Positions 22,801 through 36,616 of a stretch of 64,000 nt of DNA are shown here, piece by piece; positions within the stretch are counted from its first letter, which is position 1, and each line of letters opens with the position of its first letter. The notes under the pieces are model-generated. The model saw nothing but the letters and a program-made list of their open reading frames with translations. It ran no database searches and had not been told where the DNA came from. The DNA comes from Phorcus lineatus. Lineage: Eukaryota; Mollusca; Gastropoda; Trochida; Trochidae. A program made the translations under genes and the position numbers. Location: positions 9,365,000-9,428,999 of the forward strand of contig OV121096.1 of assembly GCA_921293015.1 (NCBI GenBank), read 5' to 3'.

Positions 22801-25800
22801 TTATTAAATTATTACATACTTATTGATGAATTGTTAAACTACTGACAGTTAGTTGATCCAAGCGATGTCCTTTATTCCTTCAATTCAAGTGATGACATTC
22901 CATACAACTCCAGGGTAGGAGTTATTACAAATGTTATAATATGATCTTGTGAACTCTATATAGCTGCAGGCATCGTGTAGTATGATTGGTGAGAAAATGA
23001 AAAGCGTTGGGTTTAATATGTTGTAGCGAAAGTAGTTTTCTGACGTTGATGATAGGTTGTGAGGAAGACAACATACCGAGACAGTTTCTACCGTCCTGAT
23101 GTAGCTCGTAGCCCCCTGGACAGGAGCAGCGAGGCCCGTCCGGGGTGTCTACACACTTACGTTCACAACCCCCGTTGTTAACACCACACGAGGCTGCAGC
23201 AGAAACATTTCCCAACCTTAACAGAACCTCACTAGCTACCGGCGTATACTTGAATCTGGACTTGAGACTAGACTTACGCTTTCTTTTCGTTAAAATATTG
23301 TCTAAATGAGATATGTATTTATCAAAGAACCTTTAAATCTTTGATCTGTTATTTGTTGAAAGGATTGTCAAAACCTTTTTTTTAAATTTAGGATATCCAG
23401 TAAGTTACAATTTTTTTTAACTTGAATCCGTTTTTCAAACATAGACGTTTATCAAGAGACTTCCCTATACATTTAGCAAGTGTTTGAATGTTGGCGATGC
23501 TTGGAGCTCCCGTCCCCTTCACTGCCGTTGTTAATACTGTGTACTATGCTATAAGAGACGAAAGTTGAGAGAGGCATGCACTGTGATGAGCCCGGGCTGT
23601 CCCTCTATCCCATGCATAGAAGTTTGCAGGCAAGAAAGAAGATACCATAAACTCTACACAAGGTTACAATTTGAATTACAATTCTCTGCATCACTGCACA
23701 TCAAATTGTCTTCTCTAATATCTTAGATAAGATTTTCGAACAATTGTTCAAAGTAATTCTTTGAAATTGACTTTCTTAACCAACGTTATAAGGTACGCTT
23801 CATTACCAATGCACGTTTTCTTATCATCTCTGAGAATGTATTTTGCAGCGCATGAGCAGACAGGTCCTTCCGGTGTGTCCTGACATTTGTGCTGACATCC
23901 GCCATTACCGACCTTGCACGTCTCTAGAAAAATATGAGGCAGTTAATATTCACACGCAGAAAACTATTGTTAATCAAGAAAAGAAACATCCTCGGTCCCC
24001 CAGGGCCTATTGTTCCAAAACTCTTCTCAAATCACCCCTGGAACTTCCATCAGAAACTGTTTATCCGCCATTGATTCTTCGTGTGCAACATTAACGCAAT
24101 AATACGGCTTGATACAAGAAGATATATATAGAATGTTTTAACAATGATCTTAAAGAGTTACTTTCAGTGCATGCTCAGGAACCTGAAAATAACCCTCATC
24201 ATTGACTGAGAGCACGAAACTATGAGGTAATAGCTGGTTTTGCTAGCCATTTTCCTCAAAGCTAGAGTAAAGTGTCTTGTAACATGTCTTCCAAGAACCT
24301 CGTAGGTCCAATCGACATATCATTTTCATTGATGTATTCAAATCAAAGGCGGGTAATTTGTGTACATATTTCCTGATGAAACCTTCAACGGGTTATGTTT
24401 TATTTTATGATCCTTTTTATCGCTGTATTTATAAAATATCTGTCTGTCTGTCTGGATTAAGTGAAGTACATTGGAACGGTTAGCCCTCGTTAATCGACAA
24501 TGGGTAACAAGGGGTTTAAATGTATCATATGAAGTTTGAAAACACACTTGTCTTCAAATTTACATGTCAAACCGATTTGTCGATGTTAACAACGTATGTA
24601 TTTATCAAAACACCGCGAAATCTAATTTTGAAAGTCACAGGGAAGATATCTTCTTTTTTCCAGGGGTGATACTTAAACAGTGCAGATTTCTCGTCTATGA
24701 ATTTTTACAATACTAGTAAAAAAAATCAGAAAACGATATTCGTTATTCATATATATTGAAAAACTTCCTCAAATCGATGAGCAAAATACTTACGAACACA
24801 ATTCTTGCCATCCTTGTGTATCCGGTATCCTTCTCGACATGCGCAGATGAGTCGACTGCCCAGATTCTTGCAGTGGTGAGCACAGCCCATGCGCTCTTGG
24901 CAATATGTTCCTACTACACAGAACACACTGATACCAAATATACTGCACATCAGAAATTACAAGACGAGAAAATTAAATTTTTTCTTTAAAAGTTTTATTA
25001 AAAACTAATACGAAGCTATTGTTGATTGTATACTATTATTTATATATCTTACCAAGATAGTGATCATATAAAATGTTAAATTGTTAGCACACTATCTGGA
25101 ATAGTAAAGTGTTTTTTTCGGAACGGGTAGGATGCCGGATTCCGCACCGTCAGTATGAGTAGCGTTCCAAAGCTCTTAGCATCCAAATCAACGAAAACGA
25201 CCCTGATATTGCAAACTATTTTGTGATAGAAACATAACAAACTTGCTGTGTTTTGTGGTGCACTTTCGATAAAAAAAAGAATTTAATTTCCTAAACTCTT
25301 AAATTACCCTTGAGCAAAGAGGCGATTTACAGGAATTGTAATCTTACCTTTACGGTTCGCTGATGAGTAAGAAAAATCAATATGATTTCTTTTTAAATTT
25401 AAAAAAAAAATGGTACTTTATAAGTGGATCAAGCGAGTTTGCACGTTTTGAAAAAAGAAATCGATAACCAGCAAACTGCAACTTTGACCGATGGATTTGT
25501 TGTATTTCCTGTCCCTGCGATTTTCGAAGGATTACTGGACCTTACTCTCCCCTCTGAGGTCATCAGTCCGATGTAGGAAATAAGTTGAATAACCTCAGTT
25601 GGTGAGGACATCTGGTCCTTGGCCTAGATTTTCGAAGCTCTCACTAAGATAGTCGAGAGTACCGTACATTAACATTGGCTTACGGCCTTCTTAGCATTAA
25701 GAGAGCTTCGAAAATCTAGGCCCTGTTCTCTAAGACTCCTCAATAAGAATATCAGGTGTATGTGCATTTTGTGAATGTGATGATGATGTTTAACTTACAG

Positions 25801-28800
25801 ATGCAGCTCTTGCCGTCCGTGTTGAGCGAGTAGCCTGCGTTGCATTTGCACTGGTAGGAGCCCAGGGTGTTCTGGCATTGATGCTCGCACCCTCCCAACC
25901 GCTCGAAACACTCGTTCCTATCTGCAGCACAAGCAACATTTTTAAAGAAGCGGAGATCTTATAACAGATCTTAAATCTTAGTAACAGGAGCGTCCTCTAT
26001 ACTTCATGGTTAACTCCATAACCATGGATTATCGAGGATGTAATCGGAGATACTAAAACCATCAGAAATTCAGGACACGTGCAGAAAGTAAGAAAAAAGA
26101 TAATATATTAATTATATCGGCATTGATTTGTAAAGAAGCACTTTCAGTCACAGTGCTGATGCCTTTCCGTCCTTATAGCGCTGCAAGACAAGAAAACATC
26201 TTTAAAGTCTTTTGCCATGATGATGGGTAACGTTGAAATCAAACTCGGTCTTCCGAGTAATGAGCAGGTGCTCTACTACCTGAGCTAACTTCCATATTCA
26301 AACAGTGTTTACAATGTACAGTACAGAGTTCTTGCTCTTGAAGACAGAACAGGTGATAACATTCTTGTTATCTTTGACTAAGCCCATTGATCACCAGAAG
26401 ATTTCTCAAGTCAATAACGTAGGCATTTCTCTATTCACAGAGGCCATGCCATTTCTCAACATTTTCCTGTAACAAGTGGACGATTTAGTAGGCTAGAAAT
26501 TCAGTAATATAGATAGGTCATATACACAGAGCGAGACTGAAGCAGAGGTCGCTAGCTGGTTGTTAGTGGGTCACATTGACTGGTCACATGATTTCACAGC
26601 CGGATAGATAAAATCATATTAAGTTACGCATCAACGAGTTGTTTCAAACCAAGCAATAGATCTGTTCAAGAAACCGTTAAGTTATAAGTTAACTTGGGGC
26701 CTTTCAATGGCCTGAACAGGCTCATATATTTCTTACAAAACAGAATCTGTCGGGGATGTTTACCGATATTTGATTCCATAAAGACAAGATAGTGATTCAC
26801 GTCTCCACTAAGATATATCAACCACTTGTTACAGTGTATACTTAGAAATAACTAATTTGAGTAATCTCTTTGGGGAGAAAATTTATCTATTGGCCACTTA
26901 AATGGATTGCCTCATGCAAGCCCCTTCTTACCGACGCAGTCGTGTCCATCCTTGGCGAGTTGGAATCCGTTCAGACAGTTGCAGGTGTAGTTACCAGGAC
27001 TATTCTGGCAGGAATGTACACAGCCTCCGTTCTCAAACTCACACTCGTCATCGTCTGAAACAGAGATTTATATAATAGAGGATATTGTATGAATGTCAAT
27101 GACATACTGTTTTTACGACACCAGTGCCTCAATATTAGTATTTCCCGAGCGAGAGCGACCCACCAGGGTCTTATTCATTCGTGTTCAATAGTTTGTTTCT
27201 CTTTTATCCCATTGATTAAGTGATCTTTATGATGATTTTATCGCCTGTTCCATTTTAACAGTAATATTTCTTTGTTATCCCATTGATTCAGTGATCTTTA
27301 TAATGATTTTTATTTCCTATTCCATTTCAGCAGATAAGTATGAAAATAGAAGCAATACAGAACCAAAACGCAGTGTATTGTACGTCTATTAAGTCCACAT
27401 CAATCACCAACCCTTATTCGCAATATGGGTACCTTTTCACAATCATGTTCAACATGCTAACTTACCAACACATATTTTTCCATTCCCGTAGAATCCTTTC
27501 TTACATCTACACTGGTAGGAGCGTCTCGAATTCTGACAAATGGCGTCCTTGTGACAATTGTGTGTGCCCCTCTCGCAGTCATGCCCTACAACAGACCAAA
27601 ATGTTATTTCATCAAATCTGAAATGTAATCCAACATTTACGACATCTCAAGATTGCAATCACTTAGTTCAAGATACAGACCAGCTTCCCCCGAAAGGTGT
27701 AGATTGCGCTAGTCTCAACGATGGTTCAATTAAGTCTTACTGCAATGCGTCAATTTTTGTGATATGAGTGAAGCACATTTGCTTGCGATAAGCAGTAACC
27801 TCGTTGACGTTGTCTTACTATCAATTTCAGGTGGTTTTAACTGGAGAGCTTACACAAAAAGGCGATGAAATGCAGCAAGGTCTATTCTTATACAAACGGG
27901 CAAAAATATGCTGGGTATTAATGGTCATGGGAATTACAGTTTTTCTGAAAACAACCCCAGATGTGATCGTTCAGTGAGTCTGGCAAACACGTTTCAACGA
28001 GACTCCAAAAACAAACATTGTTTTACATTTCGTATGGAATAACATGAAACGTAAAGTGTTTATATGTAGTTTGTTTAAACTATTTCTTTCATACAGGATT
28101 GTCTTGCTTTTATTAGACATAGACGTGTTATGAATTGCTTCCCGCTAAAGCTCAGAGTTTGTAACTCTATTCCATGCACTCTGGACAGATAAACCGTAAT
28201 TCCTCGCATTTTGTTGATTATTATTATAGCCTTACATCATTTATGTGTTATAAAAAGGTCAACAATCACACAAAACATAACCTTCGACCAGTATGTTTTG
28301 AGACTGTCACGCGTAATGCAATAAACATCAGTTAGATATGACATGTTTAGAAACATGCACGTGTCCCATGAATTACACGGACAAAGTAAATGTACCAACA
28401 CCAAAATAGATGCACGTGCAGTCCGTGCAAAACCGAACAGGATCAGACGACAGTTGTGAAAGTCAATTTAAAATTAACGCTACTCGAAAGAGTAGTTCTC
28501 GACAAGGATCAGAAAGAAGGAAAGCCCGCGACGAAATTGTAACGCATTGAAGTAAACCCTGAATGAACCTTTTTGTTGCTGTAGGCCATTGGCATCGATG
28601 AACTGTTGAATCCAACGATATTCAAGATTCAGGGACGTAGCATGAACTCAGGTACATGATTTTTACTATTTTAACGCCAGGCTACCGTTTTCATTCAAAA
28701 TCAAAGGCCTCAACATAAGCCCTTGTAATGACAAGCTATTCTTACTTTAATTTATGTGTGAAACAATTACCAGAAAAAACAGGAACATATTTGTCAATAC

Positions 28801-31800
28801 ATTCCACTGAAATTAAAGACCCACTCCGTGAGTTGTTGGAGTCATACATTGTATATGCCAAACTTAATCAATGGTGTCATTGATCGCGAAGTATCGACTG
28901 TTACCAAAAAAAGAAACATTTTTAAGCTACTTTGTTTTGTATAGTGACAATATGAAGGTAAAACGTCGCAATTATGATCGAAAACTGGACAGTGGCGCGC
29001 GTCAAATAGTCAAACTTAATTTTGGAGACTTATCTAAAACAGCCAGGAGGGCAGATAGGAGTTGATAGTGTTTGTTAGGTTATATAACTAGTATCCATGT
29101 ATATTGGACGCGATATCTACACCTCTGTGCATTTATAAGGCTGTTTTTAGATTTTCATGGAAAACCAATATTTGTCATATATATGTCTTTTGGGAATGAA
29201 AGGTTTGATTTTATATCACCACATATGGCATTTAGGTTCGTATCAAGGTAAGTAATATGTTATGAAAATCACGGATTGGCTCTTTAAGTTGAATGAACAT
29301 TTGTGCATGCCAATCCTCCTCGTGGAACCCGTCATGTTTGCTTCATTCGTTGAACATATGTCTGAATTAGCTACAGTTGCTTCGCCAAATTAGGACTTTT
29401 GATACCCTTATAAAGTAAAAAGGTTCGTACTATTCCAAATCGTATGATCCGACATACAACAAAGCTAAACATATATTCATTATATAAATGGATTTTCCAA
29501 ATCATCACAACATGCGTTAGACATGCGATCCATGAACTTCAATAGCGTGTTTTTCATTCCATTCAACTATGACAATAATGATTTTCGAATTACTCCACAT
29601 GCTAAGTAGAATCAGTGATAATTTTTGAGAAAGCGCACGTAAAATGTCTCATTCGACCTTTCTAGATTCGTTTTCTACTTCATTACATATTATTATGAAT
29701 TTGACAAGTAAACAAAATTGACAATGTCTCAGCATGAGTATCTTACATAAGATAATAAGTAAAAAAGACAACACTGGTTACATAAAGAAGAATTGGAGAA
29801 CATGTACATGCATAATATTAAATGTAAAGAATAAAAGCATCAAAGGATCTACAAGATGTGAATAAAAACATCATTTTGACTAACGAGAAATCGAAAACAT
29901 TCTCATTATATTTTATTACACACGATAGGCCCACACCCTCACTGTATATGATCCTGTCAATCAGCTTATATATTGAATAAATAAGAGTCTCCTTATCTGA
30001 TACCAAAGAGGCATTGGGCGACACTTGTTTGTGTGATAACCAGTGCGGTTATGTAAAAGTTGTTTCATTGGCTGCCAGCAATAGGACCGACTCGTCCTTA
30101 TCGTAAGCCACGTCACGCAGAGCTTTGCAGACCGAACGCTTACACAGCCACTGGGTGGTCGGAAATAGTGTTTAAAACCGTTAAACTTGCATATGTACTT
30201 TTTCCTTCAATAATGGGCATATAGAAGATGAGATCAACCAGCACTAAATCACCTTTAGACGTCTTATCATCCAATTTCAAGTTTTATGAGTTGGTCACGT
30301 GACTGGAGGCATCAAACGCTCGTAAAACGCTGCAGGTAGATCAGCGAGCATTAGTAAAGTCTACTGCAGGCCGATGTGCAGACATGTACCACAAAGCCTT
30401 GTGCAGTGACACTTGTCACTTGCACCAGGGTGGGAGTCGGTCAAACAATAGTGTCCTTTATACCCGTAGAGTTAAACATTTTTACTATATCATAACGTCT
30501 TTATCGTAAACAGCGAGTTCGGTTTTTCTGTCTTACTTGCATCAGCGTGGGAGTCGCATCTACAGTCATGTCACTTATTCCCGTAGAGTTAAGTAAGATG
30601 TAAATCATTTTGCCTTTGTCGTGAGAAGCCAATACGTTTCTTCTGTGACGGACCACACGGGTATTCTGCCACCTCGTAGCGGGCACCTTGCAGCGCGTCG
30701 ACGTGAACAATCCCAGCACTCCAACCGATAGTCGTAATAGCCTCATCTCATCCCTTTCTTTTTCCCTTTCCGCCTCATAAACGCGAGCATCATTCGTTTA
30801 CACGTGTGTGGTATCACACGTGCATCATGTTCCATGTCCTCATTGAGAAAATACAGGATGGTTCAAATGCGTAAATGTGCAATTTGTGTTGGCGTAAATT
30901 AACACGTGCAGTAGAAAGAGGGAATACTTGATTGATAATATACAGACACAGCGCAATTGTTAGACTCAAAATAATAAGCGATATTAGGATAGGATATTAG
31001 ACAATATATCTTATGCAGAGGTTGAGAGACTATTAGATTTGCTATACGAAGAGATCGAGATGACATAAGTCATGTGAAGATCGGGGGAATATCAAACTTC
31101 TTCTCACAGATCGAAAGGATATGAAACTTACCATATGCGAAGATAGAGGGAATATTAGCACTGTAATATACATAGATCGAGATGATATAAGAGGCTTATC
31201 TTATGCAGAGATCGAGAGCTGAGTTAATTTATTTAACAGAGACACAGATAATGGTAAAACGAGAGTCGGAAGACGACGCACCCGAATAAATTATATGTTA
31301 ATCTTTAGATCCTTAAGTGTAACATTTATGATAAAACTATCGAGAAGAAATAACATATTTCAGGGATAACTCAAGAACATAGCTTAATTATGCAGATTCC
31401 AACTGCTGACTATTTCCAGTGTAAAAAGACTTACACATTTCAACGATCTGAAAATATCAAAAGGCAACACTTCAGCTGGTTGGTTATACACAATCAAAGT
31501 TTCTAATTTGTTTTCATTGAAGATAAAAACATATGTCAGAAATCTGACAAGATCAAAGGGCACCATTTCAGTGGTTGAGTAAAACAAATGCAACATAAAA
31601 AGGAGAAGATATGGTTGGTTTTGGAGTTCTGCTCTGGAAACGAAACAAAAGACAAATGGCCAGGGCGATGAGCATATCGCTCGCAAATACATACCGTAAA
31701 AAGAGCTCCATTGCATAAATCATTCATTTGTATAGGTATAAAGAGACCGAGATACTAACAAACTTACCATATCCTCATAGATGAAGAAAATATCAGCCCA

Positions 31801-34800
31801 ACCCTAAGTAGAAACGGACAATTTTAGACAAGTTACCTGCACATAGCATTTGGGGGAATTTCGAAGTTATTGCATGCAGTGAGATAAAGACAATGCGAAC
31901 CATGTAGTTAATATCATAAGAGTCATTGCTTTTAAAGTGGGGGTAACACAGATATTTAAAGAATATTAAACATAGGAGGGGTAAATACCAGAGCATGGGA
32001 CTAATCACATGCGAGAAAATGAGAAAACAGGACGCCAAGTACAGACAGAGAATACTGGACTGATGTTGTAAAGACAGATGGAGTTAATCTTAGAATAATC
32101 AGAGGCAAATAGGGAATAGGAGACGAATCATGTCCAGAGAATGGATCATATTGTATAAACATGCATGAACAACATAAGAGCAGATGAGATTGAATTAAAT
32201 GTGTAAGGGAAGGATTCCAGTGAGTATAGAGATGTTGCGCTGAACCAATGTCAAAGTCTCGCACGGTTGTGACCTTTCCATAAGAGCAACATCAGAAAAC
32301 TCTGAAGGGACCTTTCTCGCGTGCAAACTATCCAAAGAATCCAGTCAACAGTTCTTCAAATATTCCAAGTCGTACGACCCTACCCGATTCGATAAACTTT
32401 CTCAATTATTAACCGTTGCAACCAATTGCTATCTAAAAATATGATAAAAGCTTACACGTAGAATCCGGCTGATTTTGGAGATAAGAGTATTTTTTAAGTT
32501 AAACCTAACACAACTTTAGCTCCCTAAGATGGCCTATGATGCCCACGGCAAAATGTTCATCCTTTTGCAAACGTTTGTCAACGCGTTATTTGAACTGTTT
32601 CAACCAATGTGCAAAGTTTAGTTACATTGCTCCAACACGAATACAGTAGTCGAGTTTCGTTACCGTTATATTATTTTCAAGGCAACAGCGACACTTTGGC
32701 AATTTTAAAACTTTTGTTAGTACGGTTCACCCTGGACCGTTGCGGCAAGTGATTTTGTTATAGTCAACCCGGAAGATTACTGAATACATATCATAAGCCG
32801 CAGTTGTCAGACCTCTTCTCGCCATGGCATACATCTTCATGACAACTGCATCTCTTGGTATTCCGTAATGCAATGATGTATCGAGAAAAAGCTTCCGACC
32901 AAACAATCAAACTAATTAGAGTGTGCAACTTCATTAGTAGTCATCAGTGGGGAAAGGTTAGTAACCAATATTGTTCAAATGTAATCAGCTATTTATATCA
33001 ACAATCTCTCAAATTAGAACGCTGAAATGAAGATGTGTTAAGCTTTTCTGCAGCAGATGATATCCATCATTTGTGACATGGGAAAGTGAAACAAGAAAAC
33101 ATGGTAGATGAGCCGTCCCGACCTGAAGAGCCAGCAGCTATGTTACGGCATACCGGCCAATGACGGCGAATTCCCTGCCTACTTCACCAACTGCGGTTTT
33201 CTTGTTAACGGGAGCAAAGTATACAACAGTCGCTACGCGCTTCGGGTTGCTAGCCATTCATCATACAGGCCGTGACAGTCGAGAAGCCAACACATTCTTA
33301 GTGGCAGTTGAGAAGTCAACACTATCAGGCACCATTTCCTGAATACCGACTACATCCCATTCATCTTTCTTCCAGCGTGTCATCTATTTCTATTCTACTT
33401 TGCAAACCGTAAACATATTACATTGTTATTTGGCACTCATCGATAATATTTTGGTCTTTCATATCATTTGAATAGTGATGTTATAAGCATTTTTGCGTAT
33501 TCCCTTACTATTTCTACCAAGAACTGAGGTCAATAAAGGAAGCAAAAGAGGTCAGCGTTATGAGTGAATGTTTAACTTTTATAGAAAAGCCTATGGATTA
33601 AACAATCAAAACTACTTACAACGAATTCGTTTCATCATGTATGTGAATGTTTATAGGGCGGTTCATAAACGTAATTAAAGTTGAATTTTAATCTTTAAAA
33701 CTGGGGCACGTCTATCTAATATTGGTGTAGTTCCGACCTACTTTGAAAATTCCATAGGACCGAATCGAAGTCAAAGTTTGGCAAAACCAGAATAGCTACC
33801 CAACCCAGATCGGTTTATTGCGTACTAGGTTTCAAAGAAACGTCTCACAACTTACGTAGTAAATACCGGGTACGAGCCGATAACAACAAAAAACCTCACG
33901 AGGACACGACCGAGCAGAGTTTTCTGCATAAGACTAGAAAATCAAGTCATTAACGTCCCCCGCCACTAAGTGAAAGGGCGATGAAGGTTTGTGTTTCGTC
34001 CGTGCGACTGACTGAGTAAAAGGTGAAAATTCTCCTTGACAGCCCGGCGTTTAAGATAGGACAACCAAACCTGGTGTGTGGTTGAAGGGTATCGATACCT
34101 TGATGGAAATCGTTAATGAACAGCATACGATTATCATCGCTTATCATATTAGTTATTATCCATTTCTTTGAGTCTGCTCGAGGGTAATGTGTGAAGTTGA
34201 AGTGAGTTTGGATTTGGCGGGGATGTGTTTTCACTCCTGTATAAAAATAATGGGGTTTTTTACTAAACAAATATATATAGATTATAGAGCCATTGGCTCT
34301 GTATCTTGCCAGGCTATCTATAATTAATTATACAAAGGGTCACAGTATGAGGGACCAAAGGAACTTCTAATCTATACGTTATAATTCCCATCAGCTGTAA
34401 AGAGTCGGCACACAGGGTTTATCCTAGGCATTTTGCATCTTTAGAAGACGATGAAAAAAGGTTTTAGCGCATGGCTCCTGCAGCCCTTATTAGGGGTAAC
34501 AGTATCATCAAATTTATTACTCAGAATTCCAATCACTGAGGTTTCTGTGTACAAGTATTCAAGCTTTCCAGACATTTTGCTTCTGAAGAAGAAGATGAAA
34601 AAATGTTTTTGGGACGTGGCCCTAATCAGGTGCCACAGTGTCGTCAAATCTTTAAATAAGAAACCCCATCAGCCAAGGCGTCTTAGGTTTAAGCTTTCTG
34701 GGTCATTTTTCTACGGAGAAGAAGATGAAAATATGTTTACAGGGCGTGACCATATGGCCCTTATTAGGCCAAGGGTCACAGAATCACCAAATCAAGAAAT

Positions 34801-36555
34801 TATATATCTCATTTATCAAGGCATCTGAATACACCGATTTCTTGAGTAAATGGTTTCAGTAAAGAAATCAAAATAGGGAAAAGATTACAGACGGACGGAC
34901 GCCAAGCGCCTTGCCTGGAATGAAACATCCGAAGGTACACCAACTGCCATGGTTATACACGGGAGCTGTCTGATGACATCGCTTCGCTCTATCAATGTTT
35001 GTTTTTAAAAATCCAAACATTTTCATAACCGACCATTGGGGTTCTGAGATAACGAGCCTGCACAAAAGGAAATTATGACATACATGAATAATCTTCGACT
35101 TTAACAAAAGATAAAACTTATTCTAGGTAATACGACAATCCCTGTGTACTTTTAGCAGTGCAGTTTTATTACTTTTGAATGCGATTACTATTTAATGATG
35201 TCATAAGGGTAATTTTTCTATAGTTAACCTGATGTATTGGTAAAAGCAAAACTGAAGGAAGAACCGATAGATGTTGAGAACCAAAACCTGCCAGCCCTCA
35301 GCTATGACTTAAGTACAAAATTTAACAGTCTGATTATGATAAATTTAAAGTGAAGTATAGGGTAAAACTTTCATCCTAGTTTTGTGAAACGTTGATATTC
35401 AAGCTTCATTATGTCATTCTTGTAGAACTCCGCATCCTTGGTCTAAGAAATCTCTCCAAGGCAGCAATTAGGATGTAGTTATCAGCAAAAAATGTCCACG
35501 TTAATAGTTCTTCATATTGGGGAAGAGGAAATAACTGTTGGTGGCAAATCTGGGAAGTAGGGTGGATGTTTAAGAATTTCAGAGCCTCATTCGGTCGGCA
35601 GGGACAGCAACAGGTGCTTTGTAGACGGGAGCATGTTTTGAATCAAGATAAACAGATCTTAAAAGCCAATAAATCAGGATGCTTCTTTCACTATTTCATT
35701 CACCTTTAGAGGAAAGGATACTTCTTATTAGAAAAACATGTCTGGATTCGGGATATACAAATCTCATAAGCCCATTTCTCAGAATCTGCTTTCCTCTATC
35801 TTTAGAAATAAAGCCAATGACTCAAGTCATAATTCTCTGATAACTTACGAAATGTTTAATTAATGATTAATGATTAAATTCAATCATGAAATAGTAAGTG
35901 TATGATATGAACTGAATGTTTGCCCCGCAGACTACCCCTCCCAATGACACATATTTTCATCACCGATAAAAATTTGTTTGCATAAACGGGCTTGATACGT
36001 AACCGCAATATTCCCTTCTAGTCCCAGCCGTGGAAGTGCCTTCGGAGTTTTCTTCGACAATGTTGAACATTAACAGCTAATAGAGTTTGGGCCGTGCCAT
36101 GTGCAAAATCTGGTCCACTGAACAAGCAGTTGACTTATGACGCTCAGGTTCTGTTGCACCTGGTCCTGCTGACCCACCTATACGTGATGTATATTGAGTT
36201 TTACGGTTTTGTCTTTTTAATAAACTTAAGCCTTATTCATTAATAAACTTAAACCAAAGCTTAATTCAAAACTTTAATCTACTATTCTTCAATTCAATGT
36301 CCATTTGCAAGTATGTTTTGTAATGCGCTACATATGTAGCATGTAGTCTATATGTATGTAATGTATCTACGCAACATATGTATCTATGCAATGTATTGTG
36401 ACGTCATAATTTTTAATCATGACGTCATAACCGACTCAACGTCATTCACCTGATGAGACCTTATGGTCGAAAGTACTTGTGAATAAATCATCTTGGTTTT
36501 CTTCAACAAATGTGTTTTTCTATATAAGACTTGAGAGGTGGAACTGCATGAACTG

Positions 36556-36616
<61 letters not shown>

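Noticed and set aside
24794-24910. Use of the second AG at the EGF4 acceptor
   Set aside because: It would create TGA across the junction with exon 4, so the first AG was taken for the annotation.
26236-26293. Possible functional tRNA gene
   Set aside because: A good D-arm only; the anticodon arm and acceptor stem do not pair and the B-box is poor.
34451-34828. 125-codon plus-strand frame
   Set aside because: It lies wholly in a degenerate ~135-bp repeat and its protein repeats with it (KKMKK and similar). No domain, and the overlap with the minus strand is equally open.
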